64,000 nt of DNA from JABMQW01 sp964439935. Lineage in GTDB: Bacteria > Fidelibacterota > Marinisomatia > Marinisomatales > TCS56. Location: assembly GCA_964439935.1 (NCBI GenBank), contig CAYTPW010000004.1, positions 124,001 through 188,000 of the forward strand, given 5' to 3'. The notes below the pieces were generated by a model. It was not told where the DNA came from. It did not search any database and worked only from the letters and a program-made list of their open reading frames with translations. The position numbers and the translations under genes were made by a program. Below, piece after piece: positions 35,025 to 42,950 of the stretch (its first letter is position 1; each line of letters opens with the position of its first letter).

Positions 35025-35570
35025 TTATCCGGGATGTTCCCACATTGATTCATTTTCACCAGCTTCCCGATTGAAATAGCGGGCACAATTAAATAAATAA
35101 TCCGACAAACGATTGAGATAAACCAACAAGTGTTGCCCGATAGATTCGGATCGGGATAATTGTACCAGGTCACATTCAACCCGGCGGCAAACAGCCCTCG
35201 TTACATGCAGGCGGGCACTGCATTCGTTTCCGCCCGGCAGAATGAATTCCTGCATCTCAGGGAGTTCGACATTTAGCTCTCTAATCCTGTTTTCCAGCAC
35301 TTCCACCCGGTTTCGTCCCAGCAATTCCGGCGGATCTTCCGGTAACGACAATTCACCACTGATATTCATCAAATCATTTTGAACTGCGTGCAGTTCAGAT
35401 ATTATATCCACTATATTGATTGCAGATATGGTTAATCCTAAATTAGAATTTAATTCATCAAGACCGCCTAAGAGGCGGATGCGCAGATTCCCCTTACTAA
35501 CTTTTGTTCCATCTCCAAGACGTGTTTCGCCTCTATCACCCGTTTTAGTAGTTACCTTTGTTACACGCAT
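35025..35570 (-). CDS. ATP:cob(I)alamin adenosyltransferase, PduO type
   Basis: Makes adenosylcobalamin, the cofactor of the mutase encoded at 27969. The 181 residues begin TKTGDRGETRLGDGTKVSK, the ATP-binding N-terminus of PduO/MMAB proteins. ECSARLHVTRAVCRRVE and LVYLNRLSDYLFNCAR complete the active site. Start ATG overlaps the nhaD stop as TGATG. No cobalamin riboswitch-like element was seen upstream. Confidence 0.93.
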   Translation of the reverse strand: MRVTKVTTKTGDRGETRLGDGTKVSKGNLRIRLLGGLDELNSNLGLTISAINIVDIISELHAVQNDLMNISGELSLPEDPPELLGRNRVEVLENRIRELNVELPEMQEFILPGGNECSARLHVTRAVCRRVECDLVQLSRSESIGQHLLVYLNRLSDYLFNCARYFNREAGENESMWEHPG

Positions 35571-37054
35571 CAGAAATATATCAAACTAACAATTATAAAG
35601 ATCGGAATCAGGATTGGCACCGAATATTTCAGCATATAGCCAAAGAAACTAGGCATATTAATCCCGGCCTCCTCGGAAATTGATTTTACCATAAAGTTCG
35701 GAGCATTTCCAATATATGTGTTCGCTCCCATAAATACTGCACCGGCTGATATTGCCAGTAATGTCTGTTGATAGGTAGTCATCAAGGCGACCGGATCGCC
35801 ACCGGCAGTATTGAAGAATACCAGATAGGTAGGTGCATTATCCAAAAAACTGGACAGGATACCGGTAGCCCAGAAATACATATAATTAACCGGATTGCCC
35901 TGACCGTCGGATACGGAATCGATTACAGTGCTTAATGCACCATCAGTACCGGCTTTCAGTATGGCAATCGCCGGTATAATAGTCACAAAAATACCAGCAA
36001 ATAATTTGGCGACCTCAACAATCGGAAACCAGGAATACTCATTATTAATTCGGATTTCCGCGGCAGTAATCTTCCAACTCAGGACTGTCAGTCCTAATAA
36101 CATCAGATCGCGGGTCAGGTTCTGTAATTCAATCACTACATGATAAACCGAAAAAGTAATTCCTGGTCGCCAGAAACCGCTCAACAACACTGCACAGATC
36201 ACACCTAGTAATAGTAGCAGATTCACGGTACCTTCAAGGCCAATGCTGATTTGATTTTTCTCTTGGGAAAATTCATCAGGGATTTTTTCCTGCCAGTAAA
36301 AGTAGGAATCAAGTCCGAAAAACATGAACAGTAGTATTATTACAACCGTCAGCATCGGTAAAAACATATTAGTGGTGGTCCAGAAAAAATCAACGCCCTT
36401 CAAAAATCCTAAAAACAGTGGCGGATCGCCCAGCGGTGTCAAGGAACCTCCTATATTAGCCACAAGAAAAATAAAAAATACTATGATATGGACTTTATTC
36501 TTACGCCATTTGTTGGCCCTGATTATTGGTCTGATAAGCAGCATGGCCGCTCCGGTTGTTCCCATCCAGCTAGCCAGGATTGTCCCGAGTAAAATTATCC
36601 CTGTATTTATGATCGGTGAGCCCTGCAGACGACCGGTAATCCTGACACCACCACTGATAGTGAATAATGCCAGTAATAGAATTATGAATGGTATGTATTC
36701 CAGCAAGCTGACATGTAGTAATTCATAGATGGTAGCCGGAAATCCTTGGAAAATAATGAATGGTATTATCAGAATTGCAGCCCAGAAAGCGGATATTTTA
36801 CCAAAATGGTGGTGCCAGAAGTGAGGAACTACCAGGGGAAATATAGCAATAGATAATAGAATACCGATAAAGGGAATAGCCCAAATAACCGATAATGAAG
36901 CACCATCAACATGAGGAGTGGCATGATGTTCTGAAGAGGAATATGCAACTGGTTTTTCAGCATCCGTTGTAACCGTTTCCGCTGACAGGAATCCGGGACT
37001 GACTATAAAGCCTGTCAGGAACAATAGAACGATCAAACGGATTATTTTATTCAT
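35570..37054 (-). CDS. nhaD: Na+/H+ antiporter, NhaD type
   Basis: Secondary transporter of 494 residues with an N-terminal export-like helix, a short histidine-containing periplasmic segment, then 11-12 hydrophobic helices. Ion-transporter (NhaD/ArsB superfamily) features are SWMGTTGAAMLLIRPIIRAN and ANIGGSLTPLGDPPLFLGFLKG in the first half, and SSFLDNAPTYLVFFNTAGGD with MGANTYIGNAPNFMVKSI in the second half. These paired N/D-containing motifs hold the cation site. Together with Na+-NQR it suggests a sodium circuit. An arsenite-type relative is less likely given the motif set and length. Confidence 0.9.
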   Translation of the reverse strand: MNKIIRLIVLLFLTGFIVSPGFLSAETVTTDAEKPVAYSSSEHHATPHVDGASLSVIWAIPFIGILLSIAIFPLVVPHFWHHHFGKISAFWAAILIIPFIIFQGFPATIYELLHVSLLEYIPFIILLLALFTISGGVRITGRLQGSPIINTGIILLGTILASWMGTTGAAMLLIRPIIRANKWRKNKVHIIVFFIFLVANIGGSLTPLGDPPLFLGFLKGVDFFWTTTNMFLPMLTVVIILLFMFFGLDSYFYWQEKIPDEFSQEKNQISIGLEGTVNLLLLLGVICAVLLSGFWRPGITFSVYHVVIELQNLTRDLMLLGLTVLSWKITAAEIRINNEYSWFPIVEVAKLFAGIFVTIIPAIAILKAGTDGALSTVIDSVSDGQGNPVNYMYFWATGILSSFLDNAPTYLVFFNTAGGDPVALMTTYQQTLLAISAGAVFMGANTYIGNAPNFMVKSISEEAGINMPSFFGYMLKYSVPILIPIFIIVSLIYF

Positions 37055-37154
37055 TATTCAGAAGTCCTGCATTGTCTTTTATTTTTCGAATTCAAATAGA
37101 CCTAAAAAGTACAAAATTATGGTTGTTCAAAGATAGTCAAATCATCTTTAAACA

Positions 37155-37183
37155 TTGATACAAATTAGTTACACGATTATGAT
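37155..37183 (+). promoter_or_regulatory. Sigma70-type promoter upstream of nqrM
   Basis: TTGATA (37155-37160), 17 nt, TATGAT (37178-37183): each hexamer is one base off consensus with ideal spacing. The start would be near 37190, giving a leader of about 90 nt before the nqrM ATG. The region is otherwise a 226-nt divergent gap with nhaD. Confidence 0.4.
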
Positions 37184-37280
37184 CTCAACCCGCCTGGTCG
37201 CCGATCTGTATTATGTTATAAAAAACGAATAATCCATATAATTTTTGGAACCTGGTTTCTTAAAAGGCGTAAATTCAGCT

Positions 37281-37469
37281 ATGCAATTATTATTGACGAT
37301 CGGAGTATTGGGTCTGGCTGTAGCAGGATTGTCACTGGGATTATTCTTCAAACGGGAACCAATATCCGGACATTGTGGTGGTGATCAAAGAGTTACCCTA
37401 AAGGGGGAAATTCTAACTTGCCCGACCTGTGATGGTGATCTGGAAAATTGTGAAAACCGAGCGGCTTAG
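37281..37469 (+). CDS. nqrM: Na+-NQR maturation protein NqrM (DUF539-like)
   Basis: Small membrane protein of about 62 residues: one helix (3-24), then FKREPISGHCGG, a TCPTC pair and a last cysteine in LENCEN. The helix plus (R)xPIxGxCGG plus cysteine-pair plan is that of NqrM, needed for inserting iron in the NqrD/NqrE site of Na+-NQR. All four expected cysteines (C32, C47, C50, C57) are present. It lies on the plus strand, facing apbE and the nqr operon. The frame extends to TTG 37245; I chose the ATG, which gives family length, although its ribosome site is weak. Confidence 0.8.
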   Translation: MQLLLTIGVLGLAVAGLSLGLFFKREPISGHCGGDQRVTLKGEILTCPTCDGDLENCENRAA

Positions 37470-37532
37470 ATCCTATACTATTTATCCAGAACTAACTAGT
37501 AGCAATTCAAAATTTTTAACTATAATTCCGTC

Positions 37533-38588
37533 TCACAGGGTATTATCTCGAATCTTCATCCCAGTAGTTCGCAGTAACTGAAACTCATTTATTCCAGTAC
37601 GCATGATTAAGACTGCTTCCACATCCTGCAGTGATTCAATTAGCTCCAATCCCTGACTGGCGCCCATTACCATTAAACCAGTAGCTAAGGCATCGGCTAC
37701 CCCACACGTTGGTGCTAGAACTGTCGCCGAAGCCACACCTGTTTCCACCGGGTACCCGGTCCGCGGATCAATAACATGCGAGTATATTTTTCCATCGTAC
37801 TCGAAATAATTACGATAATCACCGGAGGTAGCCATCCCCTGCTCGCTTAAAGGCACAATTGCCTGAAGATCTCGACCGGGCAGGGCATTCAGAACCGGGG
37901 TATCGATACCGATCTGCCAAGAGTTTCCAGCGCGATTGAGACCGGCACAGTATACTTCCCCGCCAATTTCAACCAGAAAATCGGTAAATCCCTGCAGCGA
38001 CAGCCAATCCGAAACAATATCGACTCCGTAACCCTTGGCGATTGCATTCACATCAATTACGATTTTTTGGTCCAGTTTGATCAATTGATTATTGTGAAAA
38101 CCAATTTTTTGATATCCAACATTCTTGATCTCACCAGCTACTTGCTCCGGTGTTGGGGGATACGGATGATCAAAGGACATGCTGGATCCGAAACCCCACA
38201 ATGTGATCAGAGGTCCGACTGTAATATCAAATGCTCCCTCCGTAAGCTGAGATAACTCTAATGCCTGCTTAACTACACGCTGAAAATGAGTTGAAACTGT
38301 AAACTTGTCGGAGCTGGACAACTGGTTAAACAGCGAAATTTCACTAGTTTTGTCCCAGGTGGACATTTGCCGATTGATTTCAGCTAAAATACTATCGACG
38401 CCAGCTTGTAATCTTTGTTGATCGGGATTTTGATCCCCTGGAATAATAATCTTGATTGAGTAAGTGGTGCCCATTGTATTACCGGTCAAATTGATTTCCC
38501 GGGATACTTTGGAACAAGATATAAACAGGAACAGAAAAATAAGAGAGCCCGACAAAAGTCGAGCTCTCGGTATCTGGGTTTTATACAT
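37533..38588 (-). CDS. apbE: FAD:protein FMN transferase (ApbE), lipoprotein
   Basis: Attaches FMN covalently to threonines of NqrB and NqrC. The 351 residues have a lipobox FISC, then NTMGTTYSIKI, ITVGPLITLWGFG, DVNAIAKGYGVD, FLVEIGGEVYCAG, ATSGDYRNYFE and HVIDPRTGYPVETGVAS, the ApbE family blocks. It begins 5 nt after nqrF. The ATG at 38588 has a weak ribosome site, and a strong terminator hairpin lies in its first codons. A UUG just after the hairpin's left arm (Leu of LLSGSLIF) would give a shorter lipoprotein signal, so the start is uncertain. Confidence 0.93.
   Translation of the reverse strand: MYKTQIPRARLLSGSLIFLFLFISCSKVSREINLTGNTMGTTYSIKIIIPGDQNPDQQRLQAGVDSILAEINRQMSTWDKTSEISLFNQLSSSDKFTVSTHFQRVVKQALELSQLTEGAFDITVGPLITLWGFGSSMSFDHPYPPTPEQVAGEIKNVGYQKIGFHNNQLIKLDQKIVIDVNAIAKGYGVDIVSDWLSLQGFTDFLVEIGGEVYCAGLNRAGNSWQIGIDTPVLNALPGRDLQAIVPLSEQGMATSGDYRNYFEYDGKIYSHVIDPRTGYPVETGVASATVLAPTCGVADALATGLMVMGASQGLELIESLQDVEAVLIMRTGINEFQLLRTTGMKIRDNTL
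38533..38568 (-). terminator. Rho-independent terminator inside the 5' end of apbE
   Basis: On the minus strand GAGAGCTCGAC, loop TTTT, GTCGGGCTCTC, then TTATTTTT. The stem is 11 bp with one G-U pair, a 4-nt loop and a U-rich tail: a textbook terminator. It lies 26 nt past the nqrF stop, so it could end the nqrABCDEF transcript or act as an attenuator for apbE. Confidence 0.7.
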
Positions 38589-38593
38589 CTGAC

Positions 38594-39814
38594 TTAAAAT
38601 TCGTCATAGGCGATCATATCTTTGTCTACACCCTGATCGTATAGCATTTTATCGACCGCAGAAATCATCATTGGTGGTCCACACATATAAAACTCAATTT
38701 CCGTTGGATCTTCGTGCTCGCTCAGGTAATTGTCGTAAACCACCTGGTGGATAAAACCGGTTGGACCATCCCAATTATCTTCCGGTAGTGGTTCCGATAG
38801 AGCAACATTGTACTGGAAATTGGGAAATTCGGCGGCAATGGCCTTAAAATCCTCATCATAAAACATTTCCCGTAAGGAGCGTGCTCCATACCAGAAGGTC
38901 ACTTTGCGGGTAGTCTTTTTTGTCTGAAAAAGATCAAAAATATGACTGCGCATCGGTGCCATGCCGGCTCCTCCGCCGATGTACATCATCTCACGCTCAG
39001 TATCACTGGCAAAAAATTCACCATAGGGTCCAGATACAAACACTTTGTCTCTGGCCTTCAGATTAAAAATGAAGGATGATGCGATGCCCGGTGGAACATC
39101 CGGCAAATTAGGTGGTGGCGAAGCAATGCGAACATTCAGCATTACGATATTGCCTTCCGCCGGGTGGTTAGCCATACTGTAGGCACGGAAGATTTCCTCG
39201 TCATTCTTAGAATGATAGCGCCACATATTATATTTGTCCCAATCACCACGATAATCTTCTTCGACGGCAAATTCACCATAATCCAGTTCATATTTGGGAA
39301 TATCGATTTGAATGTAACCACCGGCTTTAAAATCCAGAATTTCTCCCGGTGGCAACTCCAGAATCAGTTCTTTGATGAATGTTGCAACATTGTCATTTGA
39401 GCGAACCGTACATTCCCATTTCTTGATGTTGAAGATCTCGTCGGGAATCTGGATTTTCAAATCCTGCTTTATCTTGACCTGACAGGCTAACCGGTAATGT
39501 TCTTTGGTTTCCGCCCGGTTAATATGTCCGGTTTCGGTTGGCAAGATATCACCACCACCTTCCAGCACCTGGCATTTGCACTGGGCGCAGGTTCCTCCGC
39601 CACCGCAGGCCGATGGGATGAATATTTTATGTCCGGCAAGAGCCGTGAGCAGGGTTGAACCGGGGCGAACTTTGACACTTTTTTCTTTATCATCGTTGAT
39701 CGTGATTTCCACATCTCCCTGAGGCAGTAATTTTCGCTCAGCCAAATTGAGCAGTAACACCAGCAAGATGATAACACCAGTAAATACAACGACACCTGTT
39801 ATTGCAGTAATCAT
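38594..39814 (-). CDS. nqrF: Na+-NQR subunit F (NADH:FAD/[2Fe-2S] entry subunit)
   Basis: NADH-oxidising subunit, 406 residues. One N-terminal helix (about 5-25), then the ferredoxin domain with SACGGGGTCAQCKC and a fourth cysteine in RLACQVKI, then the FAD domain with FRAYSMANHP and NADH-binding GGGAGMAPMRS and FYMCGPPMM. The C-terminus DMIAYDEF matches the NqrF tail. It starts 9 nt after nqrE. Electrons go from here through NqrD/E iron to NqrC, NqrB and quinone. Confidence 0.97.
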   Translation of the reverse strand: MITAITGVVVFTGVIILLVLLLNLAERKLLPQGDVEITINDDKEKSVKVRPGSTLLTALAGHKIFIPSACGGGGTCAQCKCQVLEGGGDILPTETGHINRAETKEHYRLACQVKIKQDLKIQIPDEIFNIKKWECTVRSNDNVATFIKELILELPPGEILDFKAGGYIQIDIPKYELDYGEFAVEEDYRGDWDKYNMWRYHSKNDEEIFRAYSMANHPAEGNIVMLNVRIASPPPNLPDVPPGIASSFIFNLKARDKVFVSGPYGEFFASDTEREMMYIGGGAGMAPMRSHIFDLFQTKKTTRKVTFWYGARSLREMFYDEDFKAIAAEFPNFQYNVALSEPLPEDNWDGPTGFIHQVVYDNYLSEHEDPTEIEFYMCGPPMMISAVDKMLYDQGVDKDMIAYDEF

Positions 39815-39823
39815 AACCGATCC

Positions 39824-40435
39824 TTATAAATCTATGCCAGAGAAAGCCATGAAGGTCATGGATAACAAGCCTGTTACAAGCATGGTTATCCCCAAACCGC
39901 GCAGGGCTGGCGGTACGTTTGAGTAACGCAAGCGATGGCGAATTGCAGCCATCGTGGTTATTGCCAAGAAAAATCCGACCCCAGAGCCGAAGCCAAATAC
40001 AACCGATTCACCCAAGTTATAGCTCCGTTCTACCAGAAAGAGCGATCCACCAAGAATGGCACAATTCACCGCGATCAGCGGCAGGAAAATTCCCAGGCTC
40101 TGGTAGAGGGCCGGAGCAAAACGATCTAAAATCATTTCCACCAACTGGACCATGGCGGCGATAGTAGCAATAAAAATAATGAAATTCAGATAACTCAGAT
40201 CTATATTGGGTAGACCGGCCCAGGCCAAGGCACCTTCTTTCAGCAGGTATGTATGCAAAAACCAGTTCACCGGGGCAGTAATCGAAAGAACAAAGACAAC
40301 GGCGAATCCGAGTCCGATGGAGGTTTCCACCTTTTTTGAGATTGCCAGGAATGAACACATCCCCAGGAAATATGCCAATAGGATATTTTCAACAAAAATA
40401 GATTTGACGACCAGACTTAAATAATGTTCTAACAT
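39824..40435 (-). CDS. nqrE: Na+-NQR subunit E
   Basis: Integral membrane protein of 203 residues, six hydrophobic helices. Family blocks VENILLAYFLGMCSFLAISKK and VNCAILGGSLFLVERSYNL each carry a conserved cysteine. With the cysteines of NqrD they bind the iron centre. One nucleotide separates it from nqrD. Related to RnfA, but the full nqrA-F order identifies the complex. Confidence 0.96.
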   Translation of the reverse strand: MLEHYLSLVVKSIFVENILLAYFLGMCSFLAISKKVETSIGLGFAVVFVLSITAPVNWFLHTYLLKEGALAWAGLPNIDLSYLNFIIFIATIAAMVQLVEMILDRFAPALYQSLGIFLPLIAVNCAILGGSLFLVERSYNLGESVVFGFGSGVGFFLAITTMAAIRHRLRYSNVPPALRGLGITMLVTGLLSMTFMAFSGIDL

Positions 40436-40436
40436 C

Positions 40437-41066
40437 TCAGGCCTCCTCTTCGACTTTGCTGATCAACCGCTGAAACCAGATAATCAATCCCAAAATGATA
40501 AACGCTCCCGGGGATAATACCATCAAGCCTACGTTCTCGTAGCCGGCACTATAAAATGAAGCCGGTATAACCTGAAATCCCAGTAATGACCCGCTGCCAA
40601 GCACTTCCCGGAAAAATGATACGCTGATCAGGATGATTCCGTAACCGAGCGAATTACCGACTCCATCCAGGAAAGCTTTGCCAATTGAATTTTGCAAAGC
40701 AAATGCTTCCGCTCTTCCCAATACGATACAGTTTGTGATAATAAGTCCCACGAATACCGACAATTGTTTACTCATGTCATAGGCGTAAGCTCGCAATATC
40801 TGGTCAGTTAAAATCACCAGCGAGGCAATGACGCTTAACATGACGATAATTCGCACCCGGCCAGGAATGAAATTGCGCAGGGCTGAGATGATCACGTTGG
40901 ACATGGATAAAACAAATGTCACCGCCAGTGTCATCACAATGGCCGTGTCCATTTTGACCGTTACCGCCAGGGCTGAACAAATTCCCAGCACCTGGAATGA
41001 AATCGGGTTGTTGGCAATCAGCGGGTCCTTCAGAACCTGTTGCGATTTTTTACTAAGCAATCCCAT
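40437..41066 (-). CDS. nqrD: Na+-NQR subunit D
   Basis: Membrane subunit of 209 residues. LIANNPISFQVLGICSALAV and GLIITNCIVLGRAEAFA carry the conserved cysteines that face those of NqrE across the inverted-repeat fold. GYGIILISVSFFREVLGSG is also typical. Its ATG directly abuts the nqrC stop. Homologous to RnfE. Confidence 0.96.
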   Translation of the reverse strand: MGLLSKKSQQVLKDPLIANNPISFQVLGICSALAVTVKMDTAIVMTLAVTFVLSMSNVIISALRNFIPGRVRIIVMLSVIASLVILTDQILRAYAYDMSKQLSVFVGLIITNCIVLGRAEAFALQNSIGKAFLDGVGNSLGYGIILISVSFFREVLGSGSLLGFQVIPASFYSAGYENVGLMVLSPGAFIILGLIIWFQRLISKVEEEA

Positions 41067-41783
41067 TTAACTCTCCTCCGTGTGATGCGCCTTTTTTAAG
41101 AACGGCAGGTAGTTTTTCAAATCTTGTTCAATGAAAATATTAAGTCCTTTAGTAGTGAGCGTTGCTCCGGAAATTCCATCAACCTGATGGTAGGCTTCCG
41201 GGCTGCTTTCGTTCACCTTGCTTTTAACAACCTGGATTGATACCAGGTTACCATTATCATCAAAAATTCTTTTATCAATAAAATTCGAGGTGAACCAGTC
41301 TTTTTCAATTTCCCCACCCAAGCCGGGAGTTTCACCATGTTTGTAAAAGGTTATTCCCATGACAGTATTGCAGTCGTTTTCCAGAGCCAAATATCCGTAA
41401 CAGGTCGACCAAAGACCTTTGCCGGATATTGGGATCGAGAACCCTGCTGTTTCGCCACCAATGATTTTCTTAAACACCGGATAATAACCACTCATAGTTT
41501 TGGGATCGATTTGTTCTGGCGCCATTCCTTCAACAATTTCACCGTCCCGATCAACAACAAAACTAATTATCCTTTCGGCAAATAATTGCTTGATCTGATC
41601 GGTTGTTAATTTTGTGTCGGCTTCCTCAGGAATATTCAAGGAACTAAGAATATTTTTCTTGATATCAAGTTCAACGTTTAATTGCTGACGATCTTTGAGA
41701 GATGTGGCTGCCGCCGACAACATAATCCCGAGAACAATCGTCACAACGGCTGTGAATACCAAGGTGTAACTGTTACTGCGCAT
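41067..41783 (-). CDS. nqrC: Na+-NQR subunit C (covalent FMN protein)
   Basis: Periplasmic FMN carrier of 238 residues with an N-terminal helix (about 4-24). The FMN attachment site is GISGATLTTKGL near the C-terminus (threonine of SGAT), the target of ApbE. GETPGLGGEI is the usual upstream motif. A longer frame from 41822 overlaps nqrB by 50 nt; the ATG at 41783, with AGGG 9 nt upstream and an 11-nt overlap, is the likelier start. Confidence 0.96.
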   Translation of the reverse strand: MRSNSYTLVFTAVVTIVLGIMLSAAATSLKDRQQLNVELDIKKNILSSLNIPEEADTKLTTDQIKQLFAERIISFVVDRDGEIVEGMAPEQIDPKTMSGYYPVFKKIIGGETAGFSIPISGKGLWSTCYGYLALENDCNTVMGITFYKHGETPGLGGEIEKDWFTSNFIDKRIFDDNGNLVSIQVVKSKVNESSPEAYHQVDGISGATLTTKGLNIFIEQDLKNYLPFLKKAHHTEES

Positions 41784-42948
41784 AGCGGGCAACCCTTTTT
41801 TTAATATTTGATTGGACAACAAAATAATCGATTAAAGGTGCGAAAGCGTTCATCAATAAAATGGCCAACATCGTACCCTCCGGGTAAGCTGGATTGATAG
41901 ACCGAACTACGACCGTTAAGACACCAATCATAATCCCGTATATCCAACGCCCCGTATTGGTATGTGCTGCGGTAACGGGATCAGTGGCCATGAAGGTAAT
42001 TCCAAACATAAATCCACCCATCACCAGGTGATAATGGGGTGGTAATGACAGCATCGTATTGGTGGATTGTCCCGCCATTAGATTGGTCAGTAATGCCGCC
42101 ACCAGTAGTCCGATAATACCCCCTGTTATCACCCGCCAGGAACCGATTTTGGTTACGATCAGGAATATGGCCCCAATCAATATTGCCAGGGCACTGGTTT
42201 CACCGATTGAGCCAGGGACGCAACCATAGAACATGTTGGACCAGGAGTAATTAAACTGGGTGACATTATTCAATAATTCTACCGCATTACCGCCGGTCAC
42301 AGCTGCCGGAACCGCCAATGGTGTGGCTCCAGAGAATCCGTCCGCTCCCATCACCCAAACACTGTCACCTGAGATTTTCCCCGGATACGCGAAAAAGAGA
42401 AATGCTCTGGCGGTTAAAGCCGGATTAAATATATTCATTCCAGTTCCGCCAAATACCATTTTACCGATCGCCACACCAAACGATGTTGCAACAGCCACCT
42501 GCCAGAGCGGAATGGTGGGTGGAACAATCATTGGAATTAATAAACCAGTCACCAGAAAACCCTCATCCACTTCATGTTTTCGCACAATGGCAAACAGTAC
42601 TTCCCACACCGCCCCCGCAGCATAGGAAACAATCACGATTGGCAGCATCACTTTTAATCCGAACCACATATTGGCCACCAGCGTGCGTTCCAGGCCGTTG
42701 GCCAGAGCCTGCTGCAGTCCAATATTATACAACCCAAAGAAAAATACTGGTAATAATGCGTAGATGACAATTGTCATTACCCGCTTGAGATCGGCACTGT
42801 CACGAATGAACGGTGCTTGATCAGTCTCCTGATCGGTATTGAATAGCAGTGTGTCCATCATTTCATAAATTGGAAAAAACAATTTCAATTTACCTTCGTC
42901 CTCAAAGGCTGGTTTTACCCGTTCACTGATTTTCCTGAGAAATTGCAT
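41773..42948 (-). CDS. nqrB: Na+-NQR subunit B (covalent FMN and riboflavin, sodium path)
   Basis: Central membrane subunit, 391 residues with about 10 helices. Begins MQFLRKISERVKPAFEDEGK, the conserved cytoplasmic start. The FMN site is GFSGATPLAVP (threonine of SGAT). GGTGMNIFNPALTARAFLFF and GFMFGITFMATDPVTAAHT are family hallmarks. It starts 2 nt after nqrA. Sodium translocation couples to electron flow here. Confidence 0.97.
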   Translation of the reverse strand: MQFLRKISERVKPAFEDEGKLKLFFPIYEMMDTLLFNTDQETDQAPFIRDSADLKRVMTIVIYALLPVFFFGLYNIGLQQALANGLERTLVANMWFGLKVMLPIVIVSYAAGAVWEVLFAIVRKHEVDEGFLVTGLLIPMIVPPTIPLWQVAVATSFGVAIGKMVFGGTGMNIFNPALTARAFLFFAYPGKISGDSVWVMGADGFSGATPLAVPAAVTGGNAVELLNNVTQFNYSWSNMFYGCVPGSIGETSALAILIGAIFLIVTKIGSWRVITGGIIGLLVAALLTNLMAGQSTNTMLSLPPHYHLVMGGFMFGITFMATDPVTAAHTNTGRWIYGIMIGVLTVVVRSINPAYPEGTMLAILLMNAFAPLIDYFVVQSNIKKRVARYAQ

Positions 42949-42950
42949 AA

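Noticed and set aside
34931..35570. Cobalamin riboswitch near the adenosyltransferase or mutase
   Set aside because: The genes are separated by overlaps or gaps under 100 nt, with no room for and no sign of the B12-box fold.
37501..37532. Possible terminator between convergent nqrM and apbE
   Set aside because: No stable stem with a U-tract could be drawn in the short gap.
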